A DNA stretch of 64,000 bases from Delphinus delphis (GCF_949987515.2 NC_082695.1:68800265-68864264), one strand, 5' to 3'. Positions 39,392-53,521 are shown, counted from the stretch's first letter. The notes: generated by a model from the letters alone, not told the origin. Numbers and translations: made by a program.

Positions 39392-39834
39392 TAAATATCT
39401 GTCAAATGAATGACTGGATGAATAAATAAATGTATTATAAGAATGCCTTGTGTATACAAATCAATTTTCCCCGCAAAGTAAAGGAGCTGTTGCAGTGGAG
39501 GATTACTGGACTGAATATCAATATTATGACATAGTATGAGGGTGTTTCGTGTTTGGTAATTGCAATCATTGTTGCTTTTGTTGTGGTCATCCATTTACAA
39601 GGCTTGGTGTCAGTCTATTTATCTCTTGTAAAAATAAAATACAGTGTGTGTGTGTGAAAAAAAAAAAAAGAATGCCTTGTGTTATAACACTCCAGTGTTT
39701 TAGGGCTCTTTTTTTAGCAGTAATAGATAGAATAAAATAAAATTTCTGGTATACTAAGGGCAGTTAAAGTTGTTTTCATTAGACAAGAAAGGAAATAATG
39801 TGATTAGAAAGAAAGAGGAATGAAATGAAATCTA

Positions 39835-40025
39835 ACAAGCATTGAGAACTTCTAAATATTATTCACTTGCTAAGTACCTTGCTAATTATCATTTCATTTA
39901 ATCCTCACAATATTCTTACGTGGTGAGATTATCCTGATTTTACAGATAGGAAACAGAGACTCAAGCAGTTTAAGAAACTTACTCCAGGACACAACTGGGC
40001 AGCCTATGAGCCTCTATGGTATACT
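39835..40025 (+). repeat. MIR-like SINE fragment
   Basis: MIR motifs in sense orientation: taatcctcacaatattctta, then attttacagataggaaacag, then actccaggacacaactgggc. Confidence 0.75.
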
Positions 40026-40067
40026 GCTTTTCTAAAGATAAAGATGCCTTATATTATTTATATTCAT

Positions 40068-40300
40068 TTTTTTAACATCTTTATTGGAGTATAATTGCTT
40101 TACAATGATGTGTTAGTTTCTGCTTTATAACACAGTGAATCAGTTATACATAGACATATGTCCCCATATCTCCTCCCTCTTGCGTCTCCCTCCCTCCCAC
40201 CCTCCCTATCCCACCCCTCTAGGTGGTCACAAAACACCAAACTGATCTCCCTGTGCTATGCAGCTGCTTCCCACTAGCTATATCTATAGCACCATGTTCT
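40068..40300 (-). mobile_element. L1 3' UTR, artiodactyl type
   Basis: A T-run leads into aacatctttattggagtata, then gctttataacacagtgaatc, then the conserved ctaggtggtcacaaaacacc and cttcccactagctatatcta. It is an antisense, 5'-truncated L1. Confidence 0.85.
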
Positions 40301-42540
40301 ATAAAATGGTAATTACCAGATAAAATATAAACTACCTGAAGTGTTTTTTAGCTCTTAAAACCCACAGGAAATGGTATTTAATTTCATTGAAGTACAAAAT
40401 CTGTTTATTTGTCTAAGAATATACTTCATGGTTGAAAACATTATGTGGCATATGCTACTTCTTACCCCTGAGCACACTTCACAGCTAGGTAAGCTGATGC
40501 CCATGAGAAGCATACCAGCTGATAGTATAGGCAGGAAAAGACCCCGGATGTTCTGATTTCCCCAGTCGAGTGTTGTTTCCTACAAAATGGTAGCAAAAAG
40601 TGAGTATTGTTACGATGGCCAAAGAATTATTTGAAATGTTTTTCTTACTAAAAACGAAGTTAATTACAAGAAATCGGAAGCTTCAGGTATAACTTTCCTT
40701 AAGTTTTTAAGGATAAGTAAGAGTTATATGCTGGGTTTCCAGGAATCAGGCTGAATAGAGATTGGAAAACAGGAGCTGTATTAGCAAGTGCCTCAGGAAT
40801 AACACCTGTGAGGGTAAAGGACGCAGGGTTGCTGGGAGGGAGATATTGAACTGATGATGCAGTTTGATGGAGGCCTCAGCTGACCCTGTAGGTTGCTGTG
40901 GTACTGGAATTGTCCTCTGTGTTGTCTCAGATGAGGTGGGAGGGAGGGGCTGTTCTGTAGTCTTTGATGCAGGCTCCTCCTAGGAAGAGACGTAGATTTT
41001 CTTACCGTTTCAGTATTTTATTACTCGATGGAGCCTAACTATTTGTTTGGCCTTGGAAAGAATCCCTTTCCATTTTCAACCTGTGTTTTCTTCTTCTGTA
41101 AAATGCAGGAGAGGTGAGGAATCAGAACTAGGAAATATGTAGACAGAAGCGGATACCCTGTAAGATCACATCAGTTGTACAGTTTTAATAATTTACTGTA
41201 TGAGAGTTTTGCTGGGTAAAAGCCTCTTGAATTCCATTTTTTTTTCAGTTTTTTCTTTCCTAGTAAATATTTGAGGGAAAACTGTAAAATTCGCCTTTAA
41301 AAACAAGAAATCTCAAAAAGTTAAACTAGAGGCTATTAAAAAGACTGAGGCAAAGAAAAGCATACAGTTTTGCTTTGGGGATAGCTTGGAGGCTGCTATG
41401 GCTACTGGTTTGGGGGCTTTCTAGAACATTCACTATGGGCGTCAACTCTTTTTTTTCCCCATTCCCACTATCTGCTTTAATCACTTGACTGCAGAACTCA
41501 AACTGAAACAAAGAAGCTATTGAAAAGTAAAATAAAGCCGCATGAGAAAAAGCAAGATTTTAAAAACTGGAATTCTCTTAGCTTGAGGTGCTGTATTACC
41601 AGAGGTTCTCTTGTGCACAGATGGACACTGGGAGAGACTGGCCTATGAAAGTCCAGTTTCCTAACCTCTGAAATATTTGATTTCAAATCAGAATCTTTGT
41701 CTGACCGTTACATACGTGGTGTGAGAAGCCAGTGTCTTAAGACTGGTCCCAGCTCCATGGGCTTCTGGAACATTTATTCCTTCACCTTGTGGATTCCCGC
41801 ATCTGACTAAGAATGCTTCCTTAAGAGTAATAAGTGCAAACAATTCTTTTAGTACCATAAACACAAGTGCATACAAATTTTCAGCTCTTCAGAACTGTGG
41901 GAGCAGTGGCAAGGTGCAGAAAGTTCAGAGCTCATTTAAATTTGCATTAGAAATGATATCATTACCTAGTATATGTTTCCAACCAATATTTGATAACTTT
42001 ATTAAGATCAGTTTTTATTCTTTGAGTCTTGAACATTATATTTCATTCCTTCTGTTACTATGAATTTCTGCAGAAGGACTATTTTTTCTGTATCCCTATA
42101 ATTCCCACAGTGCTGTGTAAATGACTTTGTATAACAGTTGTTACTAAATATGGGTTGAAAGCACAGAGGTTGTTTCTTGATAGTTCTACAAGCAAATGAT
42201 TTTTATATAAAGTTTGTTGATTAGTAATTCCACTGGATTACACTGGATTACTGGATTAATTCCACTGGATATCCAAATCAGCAGGTCAGTAAGATTGTGC
42301 AGACACGGTCAAAACGTGGCCTTTAAGTTCAAGATGGTACATATGAGGAATACAGAATTGTGTTTGTAGGGAGGATTTTACAAGGCAAAAAATAGCTTGA
42401 TTATCAGAGATATAGGAATAATCCAGAAGGGACCTGACAAAGAGTTGGTGGAAGAATTTTGAATGATGGAGTACAAAAGGTACTCCAGCTTTTAGAAAGG
42501 TTTCCTAGAGCAATATGAAAAATAAAAAATCTGTTGCTTT

Positions 42541-42968
42541 TTTTTAAAAGTATAGTTGATTTACAATAGTGTGTTAGTTTCAAGCATATAGCAAAGTGAT
42601 TCAGTTTTTTTTTAGATTATTTTCCATTACAGGTTATTACAAGATATTGAATATGACTCTCTGTGTTATACAGTAAATCCTTGTTGCTTACATACTTTAT
42701 GTATAGTAGTTTGTATCTGCTAATCCTACACTCCTAATCTGTCCCTCCCTCCCTCTCCCCTTCGGTAACTATAAGTTTGTTTCCTATGTCTATGAGTCTG
42801 TTTCTGTCCTGTATATAGATTTATTTGTATTATTTTGAGATTCCACATATAAGTGATATCTTGTAGTATTTGTCTTTTTCTGTCTGACTTACTTCACTAA
42901 GTATAATGTTCTCTAGGTCAGCCATAAAAAAATGAAATATTGCCATTTGTAGCGACATGGATGGACTA
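42541..42968 (-). mobile_element. 5'-truncated L1, antisense
   Basis: The text runs from tatagttgatttacaatagt through tgttatacagtaaatccttg and gattccacatataagtgata to gcgacatggatggacta. This is the reverse complement of an L1 3' UTR and the end of ORF2. Confidence 0.85.
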
Positions 42969-43745
42969 GAAGATTCCTCACTTTTTCAGATTTATGTCAC
43001 CCAGTTCTTCCTTAATTCCTAACCTCTTAGAGGTTTCTACAGCAAAATGCACTATCTTTTCTTCCAGGATCTTTCTCATCTGAGTCAAGTCTTTTGGGCG
43101 GTCTGGGGTAACTTGTAAAAGATTAAAGCAGATGGGCTTACAGTGTCCTGGGAAAGTCACTGGTCTGCAGAGAAGGAAGCTGTGTGATGCCTCAAGCTCG
43201 TCTCAAAGGAGTCCTCTAGCCCCAGATCAGAGTCTACTTTTCCTGCAGTCTCATCTGTCTGATGTCCTTGGTGTCAAAGTGTACTCTCAGATGTTCACAA
43301 CTATTTCAGATTTCTGGACTTCATAGCCATATCTCATTTGAGAAGTGAGTGAAGGCTGCAGGAGGCTGTAAGGGTCTTAAGGTTCCCTGCTCACATTTGC
43401 TCTTAGAACGTTTTCATAGCTGCCCTGTGGCAGTCACTAGTCCAGTCACCTCCACATCGTAGCTCATCTTGTAAAGTGTGTGAAAACCACATGAAAAGTG
43501 GGCTGGCTGGATAGATTTAGATAAACTAAGAGCCTTCCCTTAGCTCCTAAATGACAGAACGAGAATTTGAACCAGGTTGATTTTATAATCATAATTCCAG
43601 TTATTTTCTTCCTCCAGAGAAAGAACTTTTCTTTCTAATCTCATAAATCTTACAGTGTCATACTTCCCTCAGGTTCAAACTTGAGTTAAAAAAACACTAT
43701 TTAGTTTCCTCTAACTTAATGTACTCCTCTTTCAAATGTAAGATG

Positions 43746-43754
<9 letters not shown>

Positions 43755-43780
<26 letters not shown>

Positions 43781-43971
43781 GGTATGTGGGCCTCTCACCG
43801 TTGCAGCCTCTCTCGCCGCAGAGCACAGGCTCCGGACGCGCAGGCTCAGCGGCCATGGCCCACGGGCCCAGCCGCTCCGCGGCACGTGGGATCCTCCCAC
43901 ACAGGGGCACAAACCCGCGTCCCCTGCACCGGCAGGCAGACTCCCAACCACTGCGCCACCAGGGAAGCCCC
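43755..43971 (-). mobile_element. Cetacean CHR-type SINE, antisense
   Basis: A long T-run leads into gcggtatgtgggcctctcac and the element ends in ccaccagggaagccc. The direct repeat aagatggtatttttt at 43740-43754 and 43972-43986 is the target-site duplication. Confidence 0.96.
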
Positions 43972-44089
43972 AAGATGGTATTTTTTAATAGAACTAATTA
44001 GCATTTTAATAGAACTATAATGGCAATAATTGTCAGTATCTTTGGAAAAGTTTGGCTTATATTTTAAGTGGTCATATTTTTTAAACTTT

Positions 44090-44260
44090 TACTTACTTTT
44101 AAACAATTTTATTGAGATATAACTTATACATATATATATATAACTGTACGTATTTAATTTATACAAATCTACTAAGTTTAGATATATGCATACACCCATG
44201 AAACCATCACCATAATCAAAGTCATAGACATATAAGAAGGTTGTTTTAACAATACTTCCT
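44090..44260 (-). mobile_element. Older L1 3' fragment
   Basis: The text attttattgagatataactt, then aatctactaagtttagatat, then acccatgaaaccatcaccat is the reverse complement of an older L1 3' UTR, interrupted by a short TA microsatellite. Confidence 0.7.
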
Positions 44261-44334
44261 ATTGAATGGTATTCAGCTCAGTCTTGGGGAAGATCTATAG
44301 GAACCCAGCAGATTAATATCAATAACCCATATTT

Positions 44335-44490
44335 CCACAGTGCTGACTCCTGACCCCTCACCCTGCTGCACTTCCATGTGGATAATCTCTTTAATCCTCA
44401 GAACCACACCATAAAGTTGGTACCATGATCAGCTCCACTTTACAGATGAGAAAACCAAGAAACAGAGAGCATATATACCCTCTCAAGCGA
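44335..44490 (+). repeat. MIR-like SINE fragment
   Basis: MIR motifs in sense orientation: taatcctcagaaccacacca, then ctttacagatgagaaaacca. Confidence 0.6.
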
Positions 44491-44499
44491 ATGTATAGT

Positions 44500-44850
44500 T
44501 ATCCACTACTGCATAACAAATTACCCCCAAAATGTAACAACATAAAACAGCCATTTATTTTTTTCAACAGCTTCTGAGGGTCAGGAATACAGGAGTGATT
44601 TAGCCAGGCAGTTCTGCCTCAAGACATGACTCCTGGCTTCCTCCAGAGTGAATTATCAGAGAGAGAGAGAGAGAGAGAGAAATCTCATTTAACCTAATTT
44701 TGGAAGTGACATACCATCACTTCCGTTGCATTCTTTGGTCACCAGACCAACCCTGGTGAAATGTGTCAGGAAACTCCAATAGGGATGTGAAGACATGAGG
44801 AGGGAATCAGTGGGAGGTATCTTAGATACTGGCTGTGACATTTATTCACT
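44500..44850 (+). repeat. Old interspersed repeat with a GA microsatellite
   Basis: The left part (tatccactactgcataacaa, then attacccccaaaatgtaaca) belongs to a common old mammalian repeat that I cannot name with certainty. A (GA)n tract lies at about 44658-44680. The segment 44690-44763 recurs in reverse complement at 59150-59225, which supports a dispersed repeat rather than unique sequence. Confidence 0.6.
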
Positions 44851-44936
44851 ACCAAGTGGCAGAACTGGATAGTGAACCCAGGCAGTTTGACCTCAGTTTG
44901 GGCTCTTTACCACTATGAGCAGATACTGACACACCA

Positions 44937-44975
44937 TTGTAAAGCAATTATACTCTAATAAAGATGTTAAAAAAT
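44937..44975 (+). mobile_element. Very short L1 3' tail, sense
   Basis: The text ttgtaaagcaattatactct followed by aataaagatgttaaaaa is the sense 3' terminus of the artiodactyl L1 seen antisense near 8136 and 40068. Only about 40 bp is present. Confidence 0.7.
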
Positions 44976-47900
44976 TAAAAATTAATAACTGCAGAACACG
45001 TCATTGTGAATGTTTGCTATTTTCCTAAAGGTGGAGGTTGTGGATACTTGTGGCGGCCATCCAGTGACAATTGCTTGTTAAAGGGCACCTGAAAATGTGA
45101 AGGAAATTAGAGTATTTATCAAGGGCTATAGACACTACATTTCCAAATAGTCCAGAGTATATATAGGCCATTGCCGATATAAAGAGATGCTAAAGAGAAG
45201 CAGAATGAGAAATCATTTGACTTAAACTCTTTGCTCTTCAAAATATTATCTTTACTCTTCTGTTTGTCCACCTCTCCTCCTCAACAAATCTCTCAAATCT
45301 GTCAAGTATCATGGTGAGAAATCTCTACAGAGAGCTTTATTTCTTAAAATTGTAGCTTTAAAAATAAAATCTCTACTTTAGATTTCCTATCAGTCACGTT
45401 TAGTGCTAACATTTTTTAAAATGTTGTCAAAGTTTTTGAATATCAACATGCCCTGTTCAGGGCACTAACTAATTTGGTGAGGGAATTTCCACTTGAAAAA
45501 TCTTTGTGTGTCAGTATGACATATAAATTCAATTGTCAGCAAGCTGTGTCGGAACAGATTTCTAGTCATAGTCAGCCACAAAGCAGAGATTTATTGAAAA
45601 TGCTTGATGATATCGCTCTCTGAGCTGTTTTACATAAACAGAGCCGTGCAGTGAATGCCTTGAATTGTAGTGTGAGGGTGTATGTATGTGTGTGTGTTTC
45701 TGGCTCTCAAAACTGACATGTAGAGGGAAAATACCAAAATGCACTTCAATACACAGTGTTGGATCCAACTTATTTCCGAATGATTAGTTTCACAACAACA
45801 GTTTTATAAGTAAGGGTACGTGTCTGTGCCGTTTTAGAAATGAATCATGCATCAAAATACTTCAAAACCAAAGCTTTGGAATACTGACTATTCTATTTCA
45901 TGTCAGGGTATAGAAGAATGAGAATTTCTGAGGTGCAGAGACATACAACCGATTTATTATTTTTTAAAGAACTTCTATTATTTGCAAACCTTTTGTACCC
46001 AGGTCAGTAGTCAAAATGCAAAACTCATGAAAAGTAAAATTTCTTTTCTTCAGTAATGAAAGACTTGGAGCTGGAATATAAATTTAGTCTCTTGGGTTCT
46101 CTCAGCTTTCTAACTTATACAGAATCTGTGGCTTGCCAAATTATTTTATGTTTCTCTATTCAAATTTATTCAGCTCGAAACAGGAGATATTTATGACTTT
46201 TTTTTCTAAGTGTATTCTAAAAGATTGGTTAAATTCACATAACAATATTGATTAGAAAGGTGCGCAATTTGTCAAGTGGGTGCCTTCCACCTCTAAAGGA
46301 GACTATCATTGTCACATTTATTTATGAGTAAAAATTGTCAACACAGGAAAGGCTTTGCAATTTGGCAGTCAACCTTAATGACTATGCAGTGATCTCATTT
46401 TGATCAGTAAGATGTGTGAATTCATTAAATTAACTGCTTCAGAGACTGAGATTTTGAGTTATATGAATACGGACTTTACGTTATTATATGACTCTTATTT
46501 ACAAATGTATTCAAATCTATTATTATTATCATTATTATTACTATAGTAACATAGTAACTATACACATCAGGATACTAAATAATACATCAAACCATGTGAA
46601 AAACCTCCAATGGGTTAAAATGACAGATTTCTAAATATTACTTCTAGAAAATCTTTCTTATTAACTCACTTGAAAAATACGAAGTATCTCCCGCACCATA
46701 CTTTGACAGACACAAAGACCATAAAATTATAACCTTTTCCTTTGGGGAATTTGTAATTATTTTGGCTAGTATCTGATTTGAATTTCTGATTCTTTTTAAA
46801 AGTTTCCTTGTCATTTTATTTCTTTTCCCTTTTCTAAAGTCTGTTCATATGTTTGTATAGCCACAATTTACTCTTTATAAAATATTTTATAGATTATAAA
46901 GGATCTTCATTTATGATGCTATATATCATTTAATAATCTCAGTTTTTCATTCGAGTCCTCCCAAAAATAATTTAGAAAAGCTTTGTATCACCACACAGTT
47001 TTAACTTAACATTTACAATATTATAAGTTAAGTATCTGTGAAATATGTAATTTTTCTGGTATTCCACTCTTTCACATAAAGCCAAAAGTATAAAAATACC
47101 ATAGCAATATGATACCCACATCATCCATTTACAAAATACATGAGGAAGCTCCCTTTTACAGAGAAAAGTTGTATCACTCATTTTTTCCTTGAACTAGTAC
47201 CTACAATTCACTTTCCCCACAGAATATACAGTTGTCATCTGTTTTTATGACTATCTTTGATCGATCATCTATCTTATTTCTTTGAAACATAATATTTTTA
47301 TAAACTGAGATGTTAGATTTATATTATAAACTTATGTGACCACAAGTTTTTAACTGCTAATTATTTTTCTTCTCGGTGTGTTAACATTACAATTAGTATT
47401 TCTGCACAATTGTATATAAAATAAGATTGTGTTAGAATTCTATCACTTAATGACATGAAAGATGCTTCTTTTGTGCAACTAATGCATGTATTCATGGATG
47501 AACATTACTTACTGCATAAATTCTATTCCGATGTTTTCTCTTTTTGATCTAAACATTGAGAAACCTTGTTTGCATTAAGTATGAGCAAATGCAATAACAA
47601 TGAGATTTTTATAGCAATCATTCAAAGATTCAAACTCCTTCCAAATTACATGCCAGAATTATTCTGTGAACTCTCATACAAAGTTACTTTTAATAGTATT
47701 TCAGTAAACGACTAGATAATGTCTTCCTTCAATTTTTCTGGAAGTAAAAGTTTTAGAAACTAAATTTCAAAGGTATTTATTACTCATTCAAGTTACTTAC
47801 TTTCTAATTTTCTAGGAGATACAACAGTAAAAAGCTTTACTAAGACTTAGAAAGTAATTATAAAATACATATGCAGATTTTTTTCACTTAGAGGTACTTT

Positions 47901-49334
47901 GTGTAATACAATATACTAAGACAGGATTGGAACCATTGAAATATCACTTATATCTTTACTAACATAATTTTTTGAAAAAATGTTTTATCCCATTAAATAA
48001 TTAATATGTATTTTTATTCGATTCAGATAAAACAACCATTACTTAACCAACTGAAAAAAGAGTTAGTCTTCATTGTCAAACCGGTCAGTCAAAACTTTTT
48101 ATCTGAAAAAAACCCAACTTCGTTTTTCAATTAAACATGTTAATAGGCACTTTAAGAAGTGTTATAAATAAACTGAAAAATAAATTCTCGAATGTAGTTT
48201 TAAGAGCTAGTTTACTAGAAGCAGTCTTTTTATTTTAAAGTGTTATGTATTTAATGTAATTAATCTGCATTTTTAAGTTAAAATGTTTTTAAAATCTGTT
48301 TCTAACAATAGTGCAAGATAATCTGTATCTTGATGATGAAATTACTTTCGTAAGAGGGATGTGATTAAAAAAAAAAGATTTTCCTTTGGTAAATGTACAC
48401 TGCTGTGCATGCTGAACTCCAGCAATTGACATTAGGGTATAATTAAATAAAAAATCAAGTATATAACAGAAATAACTTCATTAATTTTTTACACAGAAAT
48501 ATACTGTTGAAATTGATCACACCTGTAGCTAGCTTAATTTTTATTTTTAGTTAATGAGAGGTAGGGAATACTAAACATTTTATAAGATGGAGATTGACTA
48601 CAATTAGAGTAAATATTTCATAATAAGATATAATTGAACAGATATTTGAATAATGGAATGGAACAATGCTCACTAAACCTAGAAAATATTGTGTAAGATA
48701 TCATCTGTGGGTTTAAGTCAATATAACTTAAAACATGTTTGGTATTCACAGAAAACATTCAGTTGCATTTAAATTAATGTGTCACTAAGTTGTACTACTA
48801 TTTTGGCTGTTTGAAAGTATTTTCTTTCTATTTAAATATAAATCCTTTGTGTGATTATTTAGACTGTAACTTGCTATTCTCTCTCCAGACTATAGATCTG
48901 CAAAGCATTACACTCTTTCACGGAATTAATAGAAAATTCCCATTTTCTTAGCCCACTCTATATAATATATTCCATTTCTGAACAACACAGTATTTCTAAT
49001 GTCATCATTCTTGCCTAGGAGAAAGACTAAAACAAAAACTAAACTAAACTAAATAAAAGCCAGGAAGCCTTAAGATGGCTTTATGATGGCTGATGAATCA
49101 TTTCCTTGTTTGAAACCATGAAAAGTTTTAAACCTCAGGGTAATGCTCCCTGGTAAGATTCTTAAAGAGTGAGTTATCTCTTCTGAGCTAAGAAAGGGAC
49201 TTTCTGGAAAGAGAGGTAAGTAAAGGAACCTACATGGTACTGTGAAGACGTGCATGGATTTGAAGATGTGAAAATGTAGCCGTTTCCTTTTTGCTTGTTA
49301 GGTGCATGCGTAGAATTATACATACTAACGATAA

Positions 49335-49512
<178 letters not shown>

Positions 49513-49863
49513 GTATTGCATTTTCCTTTCTTTTTACTGAGAACAAATGAATAATACCAAGGATGTCTTGTCAAGTGTGTAGCATTTTGGTGTTCTTATC
49601 CTTTGGAAAAATTGATATACTTATGACCTGTGTACTAGAATTTTCTTTTCCAGCATCATCTGTTTTTTTTTGACCCTATGTACATGCTTTTGGACTGATT
49701 TTCTAGGAGTCTTTCCATAGTCCATTGCACTGACAGTATGGGGAGTCATGGGGAAACAAAGATTAACTGCTTCAGTAAAACAGTGATGTGATGGGTGCTT
49801 GAAATTAATTTGTTCTGTTAACTGGGAAGTTAATAAGCAAGTGACTGTCCTCCAACATTTGTT

Positions 49864-50068
49864 GTTTTTTTTTTTTTGCGGTACGCGGGCCTCTCACTGC
49901 TGTGGCCTCTCCCATCGCGGAGCACAGGCTCCGGACGCGCAGGCTCAGCGGCCATGGCTCACGGGCCCAGCCGCTCCACGGCATGTGGGATCTTCCCAGA
50001 CCAGGGCACGAACCCATGTCCCCCGCATTGGCAGGCGGACTCTCAACCACTGCGCCACCAGGGAAGCC
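49864..50068 (-). mobile_element. Cetacean CHR-type SINE, antisense
   Basis: A T-run leads into gcggtacgcgggcctctcac and the element ends in ccaccagggaagcc. The direct repeat ccaacatt at 49852-49859 and 50069-50076 is an 8-bp target-site duplication. The copy lies about 360 bp downstream of the caspase-site exon. Confidence 0.95.
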
Positions 50069-50243
50069 CCAACATTCTTATTTAAGTGTCTGTTGGTTAT
50101 AACTAAAGATGTCTCATTGATTTTCCTTATAACCAATAACTGTATGAAAGCTCTCATTATTAAATCAGTTCAGCGATACATTTTCATCTTTAAGAAATAG
50201 TTGCTGGAAATGAAAAATTCCCAGAGTGGTATTTCATCTGTTT

Positions 50244-50760
50244 TTATGTATGTATATTTCCAGTTTTAATGAGATATAATTGACATTTAACATTGTATAA
50301 ATTTAAGGTGTACAAAATGTTGAGTTGATACACTTATGTGTTGCAAAATGATTACCACCATAACCTTAGCCAACATCCCCATCATGTCACATAATAAGCA
50401 TTTCTTTTTTGTAATAAAAATATTTAAGAGCTACTCTCTTAGCAACTTTCATGTGTAGAATACAGTATCATTAACTATAATCACTATGCTGTATATTAGA
50501 TCCCCAGAACTTATTCATCTTATAAGTGGAAGTTTGTACTCTGACCAATATCTCCCTTCTTCTCTCAACCCCCAGCCCCTGGTGAACATAATTCTAGTTT
50601 CTATTTCTACGAGTTTGGCTTTTTTAGATTCCACATATAAGTGATGCTATATAATGTGTGTCTTTCTCTGTCTGACTTATCTCATTCAGCATGATGTCCT
50701 CAAGGTCTGTCTATGTTGTTGCAAATGGCTGGATGTCCTTCTTTCTCATGGCTGAATAAT

Positions 50761-50797
<37 letters not shown>

Positions 50798-52350
50798 GAT
50801 GTAGATGTAGATATAGATACAGATATAAATATAAATATAGATAGATACATATCTCACATCTTCTTTACCCATTCATCCTGGACAAAAACTTAGCTTTTTC
50901 ATTGTTTTGGCTGTTGTGAATAATGCTGCAAAAAGCACAGGAGTGCAGGTATCTCTTTGATATCCTGATTGCCTTTGGCTACACCCAGAAGTGGGATGAC
51001 TGGATCATATGATTGTTCAATCTTTAATTTCCTAAGGAACTTCCATACTGTTTTCTATAGCGGCTGTTATATTCCTACTAACAGTGCAAAAGTGTTTTCC
51101 TTTCTGCACATCCTTGCCAAGACTTTTTATCTCTTGTTTTTTTTATTTTAGCCATTCTAATAGATGTGAGGTGGTATCTCATTGTGGTTTTGATTTGCAT
51201 TTCCCTAATGATTAGTGACGTTGAGCACCTTTTCATCTATCCGTTGGTCTTTTATATTCCCTTTTCGGAATAATACCCATTCAGTTCCTCTGCCCATTTT
51301 TTAATTACATTGTCTTTTTCCTGTTGAGTTGTATGTGTTCTTTATATATTTTGTATATTAACCACTTATCAGATGTTTGATTTGTAAGAATTTTCTCCCC
51401 TTACCTTTTCATTTTATTTCTGTGAAGAAGCTGTTTAATTTGATGAAGTTCCACTTGCTTATTTTTGCTCTTGTTAGCTTTGCTTTTGGTGTCCAATCAA
51501 AAAAATGTCTAAGTTTTCTTTCAGGACTTTTACAGTTCCAGGTCTCATGTTCAAGCCTTTAATCCATTTTGAGTTTATTTTTGCAGATGGTACCACATAG
51601 GGGTTCAGTTTTATTCTTTCACATGTGACTATCCAGTTTTCCCACCACCATTTATTGAAGAGACTCTTCTTTCCCCATGATATATTATTGGATTCCTTGT
51701 TAAATATTAGTTGATTTTTATATGTGGAGATTTATTTGGGCTCTCAGTTCTGTTCCATTGGTCTGTGTCTGTTTTATGCTAATACTATACTGTTTTAATT
51801 GCTATAGTTTTGTGGGATAGCTTGAAATCAGGAACTATGATGCCTCCAGCTTTGTCCTTAGGATTGCTTTCAGCTATTCAGAATTTCATACAAATTTTAG
51901 GATTTTTTTCTCTATTTCTGTAAAAATGACATTGGAATTACAGTAGGGATTGCATTGAATATATAGATGGCTTTGGGTAGCAATTTTAACAATATTAATT
52001 CTTCCAATCCACGAACACAGTCTATCTTTCCATCTTTTGTAGCTTGTTCAATTTCTTTCATCAAAGTCTTTCATCAAAGTCTTCTTTCATCAATTCATCA
52101 AATATTAATTCTTCCAATCCATAAACAGAGTCTATCTTTACATCTTTTGTAGCTTATTCAGTTTCTTTCATCAAAGTCTTGTAGTGTTCAGTGTAGAGCT
52201 CTTTTGCCTCCTTGGTTAAATTTATTCCTAAGTATTTTGTTCTTTTTCATGCTATTGTAAATGAGATTGTTTTCTTAATTTCTCTTTCTGATAGTTTGCT
52301 GTTAGCATATAAAAATGGAACTGATTTTTGTATATTGATTTTGTATCCTG
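50244..52350 (-). mobile_element. 5'-truncated L1, antisense, 2.1 kb
   Basis: The text is the reverse complement of L1 from the 3' UTR (tttaatgagatataattgac) through the end of ORF2 (gtgaataatgctgcaaaaag, then gatttgcatttccctaatga) into the reverse-transcriptase region (ttgattttgtatcctg). Stops and frame breaks make it inactive. Flanks at 50223-50243 and 52351-52371 match at 19 of 21 positions and are the target-site duplication. The element contains an internal tandem duplication at about 51991-52182. Confidence 0.9.
50759..50848. repeat. AGAT microsatellite inside the L1
   Basis: A (atag)n run is followed by degenerate tagatg and tagata units. It lies where L1 elements carry a variable simple-repeat stretch after ggctgaataat. 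Confidence 0.92.
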
Positions 52351-53451
52351 AGAGTAGTATTTCATTTGTTTCATGGAATGTAGGAATGGAGAAAGAATCT
52401 CAAGCTATTATATATACCCTGGTGATTTTTCCTGTGCCATTTGGCTTTTTTTTTTTTTCTTCAAGCACAGCATTTTAAAATCTATTTTATGGCATTCTTC
52501 TCCTTGCTACGAACGGGTGACTCAGCAGCTCCTGTGAGATGGGATATTTCGTAATAGATGAGATGGTAACAGCAATAAAATATATTTGTGGGGTAGCTAT
52601 ATTTTTTCCAACTCAACAGGGACAGCTCTAAGAAATCATAAATCATCTAGATGTAACAAGGTTAGAATTAAAAGGCATTAGGAATCTACCAACAGATAAT
52701 TATATTTATTTTTCTTTTTCTCACTGCACATCATGTCTAGAGAATAGAGTTGTGTGCAAAAACTCGAAGAAAAAAGCCCCCCAAACCATACTGAAGGAAT
52801 TTAAATATGAAAGGTGTGAGAAGTCCAACAACCCAAAATTTCCGAATCCCCAGACAACTAGGGCAATGATTCCAGTCAAAGAATTCAGAACCCACAAGTC
52901 CCTTCTTCAACTTCTGAAATGAACTGTCCCCAACAGAAAAGAGAGGTTTATAGTTTTAGTTTGGTTTTCTCCTCATTGGTTTGTTGTTTACTGCTTTCTT
53001 TTGATTTCATTTATATTCTCTAACTTTAAAACAAAGTGTAAGAATGGCTTTTATTGGTTCATTCCAGCAAGACTGTGACAGCCAAAGTTCACTACTTTGT
53101 TTAAAACTAGCAATTAGCTATTTTATTCATGGGTGTTCCTGTAGATTCTTTTCCATTTTTAAAAGCATCATCTCCTTCGGAAAATCCAGCATCCCATTTA
53201 CTCTTTGATTCCAAAAGTTAAATTTCAGTGAAAAAAATAAAAACAATAAATGAGCTAGTATAAAATTTGTTTTCATCTGTGGTTAAGGACCACAGATTTG
53301 TTTATATCTGTGATTAGTCTCATGGATGACTCTGGTGCAAAATTTTGATTGTGGGGAGGCTGTGCACATCTGGGGTCAGAGGGTAAATCTCTGTATATTC
53401 CACTCAATTTTGCTAGGAACCTAAAAACTGCTCTAAAAATTAAGGTCTATT

Positions 53452-53521
53452 AGAAAGAAAGAAAGAAAAAAAAGAGAGAGGGAGAAGGAAGGGAGGGAGG
53501 GAAGAAGGAAGGGAGAAAAAT
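53452..53521. repeat. Purine-rich GA/GGAA tract
   Basis: An almost pure A/G run is built from gaaa, gaga and ggga units on the + strand. Confidence 0.9.
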
